This document shows, piece by piece, positions 57,957 through 64,000 of a DNA stretch of 64,000 nucleotides. Numbering within the stretch: position 1 is the first letter of the stretch; each line of letters begins with the position of its first letter. The position numbers and the translations under genes are program-made. The stretch is from an uncultured Oscillospiraceae bacterium (GTDB taxonomy: Bacteria; Bacillota; Clostridia; Oscillospirales; Oscillospiraceae), in contig CAKTGM010000001.1 in the NCBI GenBank assembly GCA_934561515.1, positions 1 to 64,000 of the forward strand. Direction: 5' to 3'. Below the pieces are notes generated by a model that was not told the DNA's origin, ran no database searches, and was given only the letters and a program-made list of their open reading frames with translations.

Positions 57957-58535
57957 TTAGTTCGCTACTTTTACGATGGCGAATCTTAAAACCTTATCGC
58001 CCAGCGTAAAGCCCTGCTGCAAGACCTCCACCACGGTGTTTTCCCCGTAGCTTTCGTCCTCAATGTGCATCACGGCGTTGTGCTTTTCGGGGTCGAAGGG
58101 CTGGCCCACGGCGTCCATCGTTTCAACGCCGAGCTTCTTGAGGCTCTCCTTGAACTGGTTGAAGACCATCTCAAGGCCCTTGCGGTGGGGCGATTCCTCG
58201 TCGCCGTACTGCGCGATGCCGCGCTCTAAGTTATCGTAAACGCCCAGCAGCGCGTTGACCGTGTCGATCTTCGCGTCGTTGTAGAGGCTTTCCTTCTCCT
58301 TCGCGGTGCGCTTGCGGTAGTTGTCATACTCGGCGGCAAGGCGCAGGTATTTGTCCTGCTCGGCGGCGAGCGCCTTGGCAAGACCCTCCATCTTCTCCAT
58401 CTGCTCGCGCGTGACGGTGAAGATCTCCTGCTCCTCGGGGACCTCCGCGGTTTCCTCCTGCGGTGTCTCCGGCGTCTGGTTCACGTCCTTTTCCGGCGTG
58501 TTCTCCGCCGCGTTCTGCTTGTCGTTCTTAGCCAT
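57957..58535 (-). CDS. grpE: Nucleotide exchange factor GrpE
   Basis: A 192-residue GrpE. An acidic, disordered N-terminus (about 1-35) leads to a long coiled coil (QMEKMEGLAKALAAEQDKYL onward) and the beta-domain with GVETMDAVGQPFDPEKHNAV (about 130-149) and VLQQGFTLGDKVLRFAIVKV, the family signature. It releases ADP from DnaK. It starts 3 bases after hrcA ends, with its ribosome binding site AAGGAG inside the hrcA 3' end, so the two are translationally linked. Confidence 0.96.
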   Translation of the reverse strand: MAKNDKQNAAENTPEKDVNQTPETPQEETAEVPEEQEIFTVTREQMEKMEGLAKALAAEQDKYLRLAAEYDNYRKRTAKEKESLYNDAKIDTVNALLGVYDNLERGIAQYGDEESPHRKGLEMVFNQFKESLKKLGVETMDAVGQPFDPEKHNAVMHIEDESYGENTVVEVLQQGFTLGDKVLRFAIVKVAN

Positions 58536-58538
58536 TTC

Positions 58539-59588
58539 TTACTCCTTATCTTCTTCCTTGGGCGGAAGCTCGTTCTTGCCGAACATCCGCGTCAGGCTGT
58601 CTGCAAAATAACTCAATCGCGCCGTCACCGTGGCGTAGTCCATTCTCGTGGGACCCACCACGCCGACAAGGCCGCGCATCCCGTCGCCGATATCGTAGCT
58701 GGCGACGACCACGCTCGTTTCCTTGAGCGCCTCGTTCACGTTTTCCGGGCCGATCAGAATTTTGAGCGGCGCGCCGTCGTCCGGCACGGGAAGCTCCTCC
58801 TTGTTGTCCACAAGGAAGGTCACAAGCTCGTGCGCCTTGTCCACGTCGCGGTACTCGGGCATCTTGAGGATCTGGCTCGCGCCCGCGGTCTCCACGCTGC
58901 GCTGCGCGCTCTTTTCGAGCATACTGATCGCATACTCGACTGCCTTGGAGACGACGAGGAACAGCTCCGGGGAAAGCTGCTCGGACAGGCTCATCAGCCT
59001 TGCGCTCATCTCGTCCGGCCCGCAGGCGGTGAAGTGCGCGTTCAAAAGCTCCTTGACATCCGCGAGGCGCTGGGCGTCGAAGGGAAGGTCCGAGCGCTGG
59101 AGCTGGCTCTTCACGCGGTTGTCCTCGCCCATCATCACGACGATGAAGCTCTGTTCATCCACAGCGATGAGCTCAAAGCGCTTGACGCTCGCCTCGCGCC
59201 GCCCGCCCGTCACGCTGTAGACGGGGTAATTGACAATGGAGGACACCATCTGCCCCGCCCGCGCGATCACACTGTCCGTGCCGCCGAGCTTACTTTTGAG
59301 CTGCTCGTTGATCTCCTCCGCTTCCGTTTCGGAGACCTCGCGCTTTTCCATCAGCTCGTTGACGTACAGCCGGTAGCCCTTCGGGGACGGGACCCGTCCG
59401 GCGGAGGTGTGCGGCTGCTCAAGGTAGCCCATTTCGACCAGGTCCGCAAGCTCGTTGCGGATGGTCGCGGAGCTCACCGAACCGCCCATCTCCTCAGCCA
59501 GCGCCTTGGAGCCGACCGGCTCGGCCGCGGCGATGTAATCTTCGACCACGCGCTTGAGAATCTGCTTTTTGCGCTCTGTCAAATCCAT
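58539..59588 (-). CDS. hrcA: Heat-inducible transcription repressor HrcA
   Basis: A 349-residue HrcA, normal for the family. The winged helix (LTERKKQILKRVVEDYIAAA, then SVSSATIRNELADLVEMGYL and QPHTSAGRVPSPKGYRLYVN) binds CIRCE. The C-terminal half carries the conserved LIGPENV and MRGLVGVVGPTRMDYA motifs. It represses its own operon and, from the CIRCE-like site at 4069-4095, probably htpG. It is the first gene of hrcA-grpE-dnaK-dnaJ. Confidence 0.97.
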   Translation of the reverse strand: MDLTERKKQILKRVVEDYIAAAEPVGSKALAEEMGGSVSSATIRNELADLVEMGYLEQPHTSAGRVPSPKGYRLYVNELMEKREVSETEAEEINEQLKSKLGGTDSVIARAGQMVSSIVNYPVYSVTGGRREASVKRFELIAVDEQSFIVVMMGEDNRVKSQLQRSDLPFDAQRLADVKELLNAHFTACGPDEMSARLMSLSEQLSPELFLVVSKAVEYAISMLEKSAQRSVETAGASQILKMPEYRDVDKAHELVTFLVDNKEELPVPDDGAPLKILIGPENVNEALKETSVVVASYDIGDGMRGLVGVVGPTRMDYATVTARLSYFADSLTRMFGKNELPPKEEDKE

Positions 59589-59610
59589 ACGCCGCGCTCC
59601 TTTCTTAGCT

Positions 59611-59637
59611 TTAGCACTCCTTTCCCCTGAGTGCTAA
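59611..59637. promoter_or_regulatory. CIRCE operator of the hrcA operon
   Basis: A perfect TTAGCACTC-N9-GAGTGCTAA, placed over the expected transcription start and leader, 22 bases before the hrcA ATG. Confidence 0.97.
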
Positions 59638-59641
59638 ACGC

Positions 59642-59670
59642 AGTGTACCACCGAGGTTTCCCATTGTCAA
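59642..59670 (-). promoter_or_regulatory. Sigma-A promoter of hrcA-grpE-dnaK-dnaJ
   Basis: Minus strand TTGACA (59665-59670), 17 bases, TACACT (59642-59647), directly followed by CIRCE. Confidence 0.95.
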
Positions 59671-59734
59671 TAGCCCCCGGTGTAAACAGTTTGTGAACTA
59701 CTCAAAAGTCGGGCGGCCAGCGGCCTCGGGGCGC

Positions 59735-59774
59735 AAAAAAAGAAGAGAAACGCTCGCGCGTTCCTCTTCTTTTT
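59735..59774 (-). terminator. Terminator of the rnf operon
   Basis: A long stem with one mismatch (AAAAAGAAGAG-x-AACGC against GCGTT-x-CTCTTCTTTTT, loop TCGC) followed on the minus strand by seven T residues, 9 bases beyond rnfB. Confidence 0.9.
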
Positions 59775-59782
59775 CGTGTTTT

Positions 59783-60688
59783 TTACTCCGCCTTGGGAGC
59801 CTCCGCAGCGCCTGCTTCGGCGGCTGCCTTGGCGGCAGCGGCCTTGCGCTCGGCGGCAGCCTTCTGCGCGGCCTTGAACTTCTCCTTCTCCTCGGGAGTC
59901 GGGATGGGCTCGATGGCATTGCGCGGGCAGGCCTTGGCGCACATGGTGCAGTTTCTGCACTTCGTGTAGTCGACGACGGCCACGTTGTTGACGACGTGGA
60001 TGGCGTCGAACTTGCAGGTCTTTTCGCACAGGCCACAGCCGATGCAGGAGTTGGCGCACACCTTCGTGACGGCGGGGCCTCTCTCCTTGTTGGCGCAGTT
60101 GACGAAGACCTTCTGCTTGTAGGGCACCTCGACGATCAGCTTGCGCGGGCAGACCTCGCGGCAGGCGCCGCAGTCGGTGCACTTTTCCTTGTCGACCTCG
60201 GCAACGCCCTTTTCGTTGATGTGGATGGCGTCAAACTGGCAGACGGCCACGCAGGTACCGTAGCCAAGGCAGCCGAAGGCGCAGGCGGTGGGGCCGCCGG
60301 CGACCTTCGTCGCGGCCACACAGTCGTGAAGACCGACATACTCAAAGCTCTTCACAGCGGCGTCGCCGCCGTTGCAGGTCACGTGGGCGACCATCTTTTC
60401 GCCGCTGGGGGCTTCCATACCCATGATGGCGGCGATCTTCGCAGCGCCCTCCGCGCCGGCGGGCGCGCAGGCGTTGACGGGGGCCTTGCCCGCGAGGATG
60501 GCCTCGGCGCAGCCCGCGCAGCCGGGATAACCGCAGCCGCCGCAGTTCGCGCCCGCGAGGCACTCCTGAATCTTGGGCAGGCGCTCGTCGACCTCGACCT
60601 CAAAGGCCTTGGCCGCAACGGACAGGACGAGGCCGAACACAACGGCGATCACGCCCAGCACGAGAACAGCAAAAATTACATTCATCAT
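59783..60688 (-). CDS. rnfB: Rnf complex subunit RnfB (ferredoxin:NAD+ oxidoreductase)
   Basis: A 301-residue iron-sulfur subunit that takes electrons from ferredoxin. An N-terminal membrane helix (about 1-25) is followed by the CGGCGYPGCAGCAEAI cluster motif (about 50-65), then CAFGCLGYGTCVAVC and three canonical ferredoxin motifs: CTDCGACREVCP, CIGCGLCEKTC and CRNCTMCAKACP. The C-terminus (from about 268) is an unusual Ala/Lys/Glu-rich helical tail. It is the last gene of the operon, 15 bases after rnfA; this is the clostridial CDGEAB order. Confidence 0.95.
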   Translation of the reverse strand: MMNVIFAVLVLGVIAVVFGLVLSVAAKAFEVEVDERLPKIQECLAGANCGGCGYPGCAGCAEAILAGKAPVNACAPAGAEGAAKIAAIMGMEAPSGEKMVAHVTCNGGDAAVKSFEYVGLHDCVAATKVAGGPTACAFGCLGYGTCVAVCQFDAIHINEKGVAEVDKEKCTDCGACREVCPRKLIVEVPYKQKVFVNCANKERGPAVTKVCANSCIGCGLCEKTCKFDAIHVVNNVAVVDYTKCRNCTMCAKACPRNAIEPIPTPEEKEKFKAAQKAAAERKAAAAKAAAEAGAAEAPKAE

Positions 60689-60703
60689 TTCTTCGTTCCC
60701 TCC

Positions 60704-61294
60704 TTACATGGGCCACACCTGCAGGCCGGAGAAGCCCATGAAAGCAAGGGCGATGAGGCCTGCGGTGATGAGCGCGATGGGGAAGCCTTCAAATGCCTTG
60801 GGATAGTCGGCAAACTCCAGACGCTCGCGCACCGTGGAGAAGAGGTAGATCGCCAGCAGGAAGCCAAGGCCGCCGGTGATGCCGTAAACCACGGACTCGA
60901 TGAAGTTGTAGTCGTTCTGCACGTTGAGCAGCACCACGCCGAGCACGGCGCAGTTGGTGGTGATCAGCGGCAGATACACGCCGAGCGCGGTGTAGAGCGT
61001 CGGCATGGACTTTTTGAGGAACATTTCGATGAACTGCACGAGGCTCGCCACCACGAGGATGAAGGCGACGGTCTGCATGTAGTCAAGCCCCAGCGCAACA
61101 AGGATCTTATTCACGCCGAAGCAGAACGCCGAGGCAAGGCCCATGACGAACGTAACGGCAAGACCCATACCGACGGCCGTGTCGCTCTTTTTCGACACGC
61201 CGAGGAACGGGCAGATACCCAGGAACTGCGAGAAGATGAAGTTATTCGTCAAAATCGCGCCGAGGGAAATAGCAAGAAGTTTCGTGACACTCAT
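60704..61294 (-). CDS. rnfA: Rnf complex subunit RnfA
   Basis: A 196-residue membrane subunit with six helices. NNFIFSQFLGICPFLGVSKK (about 16-35) carries the half-membrane cysteine conserved in RnfA, which with its twin in RnfE holds an intramembrane cluster; LITTNCAVLGVVL (about 105-117) holds the second Cys. The ATG directly abuts the rnfE stop (TAAATG). The protein is part of the ion-translocating core. Confidence 0.95.
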   Translation of the reverse strand: MSVTKLLAISLGAILTNNFIFSQFLGICPFLGVSKKSDTAVGMGLAVTFVMGLASAFCFGVNKILVALGLDYMQTVAFILVVASLVQFIEMFLKKSMPTLYTALGVYLPLITTNCAVLGVVLLNVQNDYNFIESVVYGITGGLGFLLAIYLFSTVRERLEFADYPKAFEGFPIALITAGLIALAFMGFSGLQVWPM

Positions 61295-61924
61295 TTATTT
61301 GCCCTCCGTTTCGTTTGCTTTTGCCTTTTTCTTCTCGCTTCTGGCGAGCGCCCACTGCATGATGGCGATCAGCGTGCCGAGGCACAGGAAGCCGCCGACG
61401 GGCAGCGTGAGCATACCGGCAGGAACATAGGAAGAAGGCATGACCTGAATGCCGAGCAGCGTGCCCGCGCCGAGCAGCTCGCGGAACGCGCTCAGGATCA
61501 GCAGCACCACCGTGTAGCCGATGCCCTGGCAGATGCCGTCCACCGCGGAGGCGGCGACGGAGTTCTTGCTGGCAAAGGCCTCGGCGCGGCCGAGGATGAT
61601 GCAGTTGACGACGATCAGCGGGATGAACACGCCAAGGCTGTTGGCAATGTCAGGGAAGAACGCCTGCAGGCACAGATCAACGATCGTAACGAAGCCCGCG
61701 ATGACGACGATGTAGCACGCGATGCGCACTTCGTTGGGGATGATCTTGCGCAGGAGGGAAATAAAGATGTTCGAAAGCGTCAGGATGATGAGAACGGAGA
61801 TGCCCATGCCAAAGCCGTTTGCAACGCTCGTCGTGATGGCCATGGTGGAGCACATACCGAGCACCTGCACCAGAACGGGGTTTTGGTAGATCAGACCGTC
61901 TTTGAGCTGTTTGTTGAAATTCAT
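61295..61924 (-). CDS. rnfE: Rnf complex subunit RnfE
   Basis: A 209-residue membrane subunit homologous to RnfA but inverted in the membrane. PVLVQVLGMCSTMAITTSV (about 16-34) and PLIVVNCIILGRAEAFASKN (about 103-122) hold the paired cysteines. The C-terminal tail is Lys/Glu-rich. It lies between rnfG and rnfA with small gaps and is co-translated with rnfA. Confidence 0.95.
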   Translation of the reverse strand: MNFNKQLKDGLIYQNPVLVQVLGMCSTMAITTSVANGFGMGISVLIILTLSNIFISLLRKIIPNEVRIACYIVVIAGFVTIVDLCLQAFFPDIANSLGVFIPLIVVNCIILGRAEAFASKNSVAASAVDGICQGIGYTVVLLILSAFRELLGAGTLLGIQVMPSSYVPAGMLTLPVGGFLCLGTLIAIMQWALARSEKKKAKANETEGK

Positions 61925-61941
61925 AGATCGTTCCCCCTTTC

Positions 61942-62538
61942 TCAGTTCATGGCCTCGGCGGCAGCCAGAGCGGCGTTGACGCCCTTGGTCACGCCCTTGG
62001 TGGAGACCGTCGCGCCGGTGACGGCGTCGATGTTCTGCTTGACGACGAGCGTGCCCGCGCCGGACTTGCCGACGAACTGATCGAGCGCGCCGGTGCCGGC
62101 GGAGGTCGCTTCATTGTCGATGACCTTGGAGCCGATGCCCTTGGTCTCGGAGTTGTTGACGATGGAAACGCCCGTGACGGTGAGGTCGGCGTCCACGCCG
62201 ACGATCATCACGATGCTGCCCTGAGAGCCGCTCGCGGTGACCTTGAAGGCATAGCCCGCATTCTCACCGCCGACGAGGATCTCATACATCTCCGTCAGCT
62301 TGCCGCCCTGGGCGTTCGCCGCGTCGATGACCGCCTGCGGGATGTCCTCGACCGGCGGGAACTCGCAATCGGTGGAGGAGACGACCTTGGCGAGCGCCTC
62401 TTCCGTCTTCTGGCGGTTGATGGCCTCGATCTTGTCGGCCGTGAGCACATTGGTGAGGCCCAGCAGCAGCGCCACGACCAGCGAGATCGCCGTCAGCGTG
62501 CCTGCCACCTTAAAAATGAACTTTCCTTCGATTTTCAT
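61942..62538 (-). CDS. rnfG: Rnf complex subunit RnfG (covalent FMN)
   Basis: A 198-residue protein with one N-terminal membrane helix (about 10-32) and an extracytoplasmic FMN-binding domain. The flavinylation site is DAVTGATVSTKG (about 168-179), the (S/T)GAT consensus with FMN linked to the Thr. ETKGIGSKV is a second family landmark. It overlaps rnfD by 4 bases. It shuttles electrons on the outer side of the membrane. Confidence 0.94.
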   Translation of the reverse strand: MKIEGKFIFKVAGTLTAISLVVALLLGLTNVLTADKIEAINRQKTEEALAKVVSSTDCEFPPVEDIPQAVIDAANAQGGKLTEMYEILVGGENAGYAFKVTASGSQGSIVMIVGVDADLTVTGVSIVNNSETKGIGSKVIDNEATSAGTGALDQFVGKSGAGTLVVKQNIDAVTGATVSTKGVTKGVNAALAAAEAMN

Positions 62539-63554
62539 TTCTTTGCCGCCTCCTTCGCTGCTTTCTTGTCCACGCCGAAGCGGGTGGGCTTGGTATACTT
62601 GTCAATGATCCACGTGCAGCAGTTCATCACAAGGATGGAGTAGCAAACGCCCTCGGGATAGGAGCCGAAGTAGCGGATGAACACCGTGATGAGGCCGCAG
62701 CCGAGACCGAAGATGAGCTGGCCCTTCTTCGTCACGGGGGAGGTGACATAGTCGGTCGCCATGAAGAACGCACCGAGGAACAATCCGCCGCCGAAGACGT
62801 TGTAGAGCATCCACGTCAGCGCGTCGTTGCCCTGCGGGAAGAGGAAGGTGAGGATCGCCACGGTGCCGATGTAGGCAACGGGGATCTGCCAGGAAATGAC
62901 CTTGCGGAAGATGAGGTACAGTCCGCCGATGAGCAGCATCATCGAGGAAATCTCACCGAGAGAGCCGCCGATGTTGCCGATGAACATATCGCGCAGGCCG
63001 TACTGTGCGGTCAGCGCCTCGAACTCGCCGCCCTTCATCATCGAAAGCGGCGTGGCGGCGGTGACAACGTCGGCAAGGCCGCCGAAGAGCGGGGCCTTGG
63101 TGCTCGGGTCGATCCAGCTCGTCATCTGGCCGGTGTAGCACGCGACGAGCGCGGCGCGGCCGGCGAGGGCGGGGTTCAGGAAGTTCTTGCCGAGGCCGCC
63201 GTAGAGCTGCTTGACGACAAAGATCGCAAAGAAGTTGCCGACGATCAGCATCCAGTAAGGAAGCGTCACGGGGCTGACGAACGCGAGCAGCATACCGGTG
63301 ACGGCGGCGGAGAGGTCGCCGAGCGTCTGCGTCTTGTGCAGGAGCTTGCGGTAGAGCCACTCAAAGAACATGGCGGACGCCATGGAGACGGCAACCGCGA
63401 TCAGCGCGCGGAAGCCGAAGCGGATCACGCTCATCAAGAGCGCGGGGCACAGCGCGATGATCACGTCGAGCATGATCGAGCGCGTGTCTTCATTGTTGCG
63501 GATGTGGGGGTTGGAGGAAGCGATCAGCTTCAGACCCTTATAATCATTCAGCAT
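62535..63554 (-). CDS. rnfD: Rnf complex subunit RnfD (covalent FMN)
   Basis: A 339-residue subunit with about nine membrane helices. The covalent FMN site is expected at VVTAATPLSMMKGG (about 163-176), matching the (S/T)xATP-type motif of RnfD/NqrB. KNFLNPALAGRAALVACY and DKYTKPTRFG are other conserved parts. It starts 3 bases after rnfC ends and overlaps rnfG. It is part of the ion-translocating core. Confidence 0.95.
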   Translation of the reverse strand: MLNDYKGLKLIASSNPHIRNNEDTRSIMLDVIIALCPALLMSVIRFGFRALIAVAVSMASAMFFEWLYRKLLHKTQTLGDLSAAVTGMLLAFVSPVTLPYWMLIVGNFFAIFVVKQLYGGLGKNFLNPALAGRAALVACYTGQMTSWIDPSTKAPLFGGLADVVTAATPLSMMKGGEFEALTAQYGLRDMFIGNIGGSLGEISSMMLLIGGLYLIFRKVISWQIPVAYIGTVAILTFLFPQGNDALTWMLYNVFGGGLFLGAFFMATDYVTSPVTKKGQLIFGLGCGLITVFIRYFGSYPEGVCYSILVMNCCTWIIDKYTKPTRFGVDKKAAKEAAKK

Positions 63555-63557
63555 CCC

Positions 63558-64000
63558 TTATGCCTCCTTCTTTGCTTCTTCGGCAGCCTTGGCCGCTTCC
63601 GCCGCGGCCTTGGCCTTGGCGGCGGCTTCCTTGACCTTCTGCTTGCCGACCTTGAACGAATGCGTCAGGTGCAGGCGGCCCGGGCAGATGTAGGAGCACG
63701 CGCCGCACTCGATGCAGTCCATCACGTGCGCCGCCTCGAGATCCTCGATGCGGTTCTTCTGCACATATAAATAAAGGTACAGAGGCTCAAGGTGCATGGG
63801 GCAGGCCTCGACGCAGCGGCCGCAGCGGATGCAGGTCGGGTCAGCGGAGACCTTGTTCTCGTTTCCGGCAAAGGCCAGCACCGCGCCCGTGCCCTTGGCA
63901 ACGGGGAAGTCGGCGGAGGCCTGCGCCATACCCATCATCGGGCCGCCGGCGATGAGCTTGAACGTCTCGTCCTTCAGCCCGCCGCAGGCGTCGAAGAGGA
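63558..64000 (-). CDS. rnfC: Rnf complex subunit RnfC, C-terminal part (cut by window edge)
   Basis: The gene enters from beyond base 64000; 147 C-terminal codons are visible. LIAGGPMMGMA near the cut is the conserved end of the SLBB-like domain, followed by two [4Fe-4S] motifs, CIRCGRCVEACPMHLEP and CIECGACSYICPGRLHL. The last 30 residues form an Ala/Lys/Glu-rich tail, like that of RnfB. RnfC is the NAD+-reducing peripheral subunit carrying FMN. It heads rnfCDGEAB. Confidence 0.93.
   Translation of the reverse strand, partial: LFDACGGLKDETFKLIAGGPMMGMAQASADFPVAKGTGAVLAFAGNENKVSADPTCIRCGRCVEACPMHLEPLYLYLYVQKNRIEDLEAAHVMDCIECGACSYICPGRLHLTHSFKVGKQKVKEAAAKAKAAAEAAKAAEEAKKEA

Noticed and set aside
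59693..62080. 795-codon open frame on the plus strand
   Set aside because: Antisense to rnfB, rnfA, rnfE and part of rnfG, all of which have conserved cluster or membrane motifs.

Overview
The window is chromosomal DNA from a GC-rich, spore-forming anaerobic Firmicute, most probably a Clostridia lineage close to Oscillospiraceae. The pointers are spoIIID behind a sigma-E-like promoter, an hrcA-grpE-dnaK-dnaJ operon with a CIRCE operator, a clostridial-type rnfCDGEAB operon, S-layer homology domains, AGGAGG-type ribosome binding sites and strong intrinsic terminators after most transcription units. I saw no phage, transposase, integrase, plasmid function or CRISPR array. This is mostly core and metabolic chromosome.

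Layout. 1-4 kb: ychF, a ZIP metal transporter and htpG, the last with a CIRCE-like operator upstream. 4.2-9.6 kb: a livKHMGF branched-chain amino acid ABC operon. It is preceded by its own promoter, a short reading frame whose second half is packed with Ile/Leu/Val codons, and an intrinsic terminator, which looks like a peptide-type attenuator. 9.6-12.1 kb: three overlapping genes for membrane lipid or glycolipid metabolism. 12.3-14.9 kb: a polar amino acid ABC transporter with a candidate ArgR site in its leader. 14.9-24.4 kb: argS, an MFS exporter with an HTH-TPR regulator, then an M20 peptidase / NhaC antiporter / split chromate transporter cluster divergent from a LysR regulator. 24.7-31 kb: an arginine-catabolism neighbourhood (ornithine carbamoyltransferase, ArgR, arginine deiminase, a MocR-type regulator and a YjiH-family membrane protein).

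31-37 kb: a sugar nucleotidyltransferase with a small downstream ORF whose ribosome binding site lies in a hairpin, an AEC transporter, spoIIID, an LCP cell-wall ligase, an SLH/transglutaminase-like exported protein and an MBL-fold hydrolase. 37.5-45 kb: radical SAM, mutY, tdk, a second radical SAM, a zinc-ribbon protein, dCMP deaminase, metG and tatD, with a remarkable stem-loop array before metG. 45-49.3 kb: an iron/polyamine-type ABC operon in which a terminator lies inside the start of the permease gene, then a PHP phosphoesterase. 49.4-54.6 kb: tRNA-Val(GAC), a DUF1846 protein, a PfkB kinase, a putative glycoside-hydrolase-like protein, rpiB and a histidinol-phosphatase-like PHP protein. 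54.6-59.7 kb: the heat-shock operon. 59.7-64 kb: the Rnf operon, with rnfC cut by the window edge.

Main points of interest: the putative Ile/Leu/Val attenuator of the liv operon; the translated terminator between binding protein and permease at 46.2 kb; a MocR regulator that has lost the PLP lysine and two other PLP contacts, beside arginine deiminase and near direct repeats at the yjiH promoter; and a palindromic repeat element shared, with compensating stem changes, by the metG and dnaK upstream regions. All database-dependent statements are from memory of protein families; no search was run.
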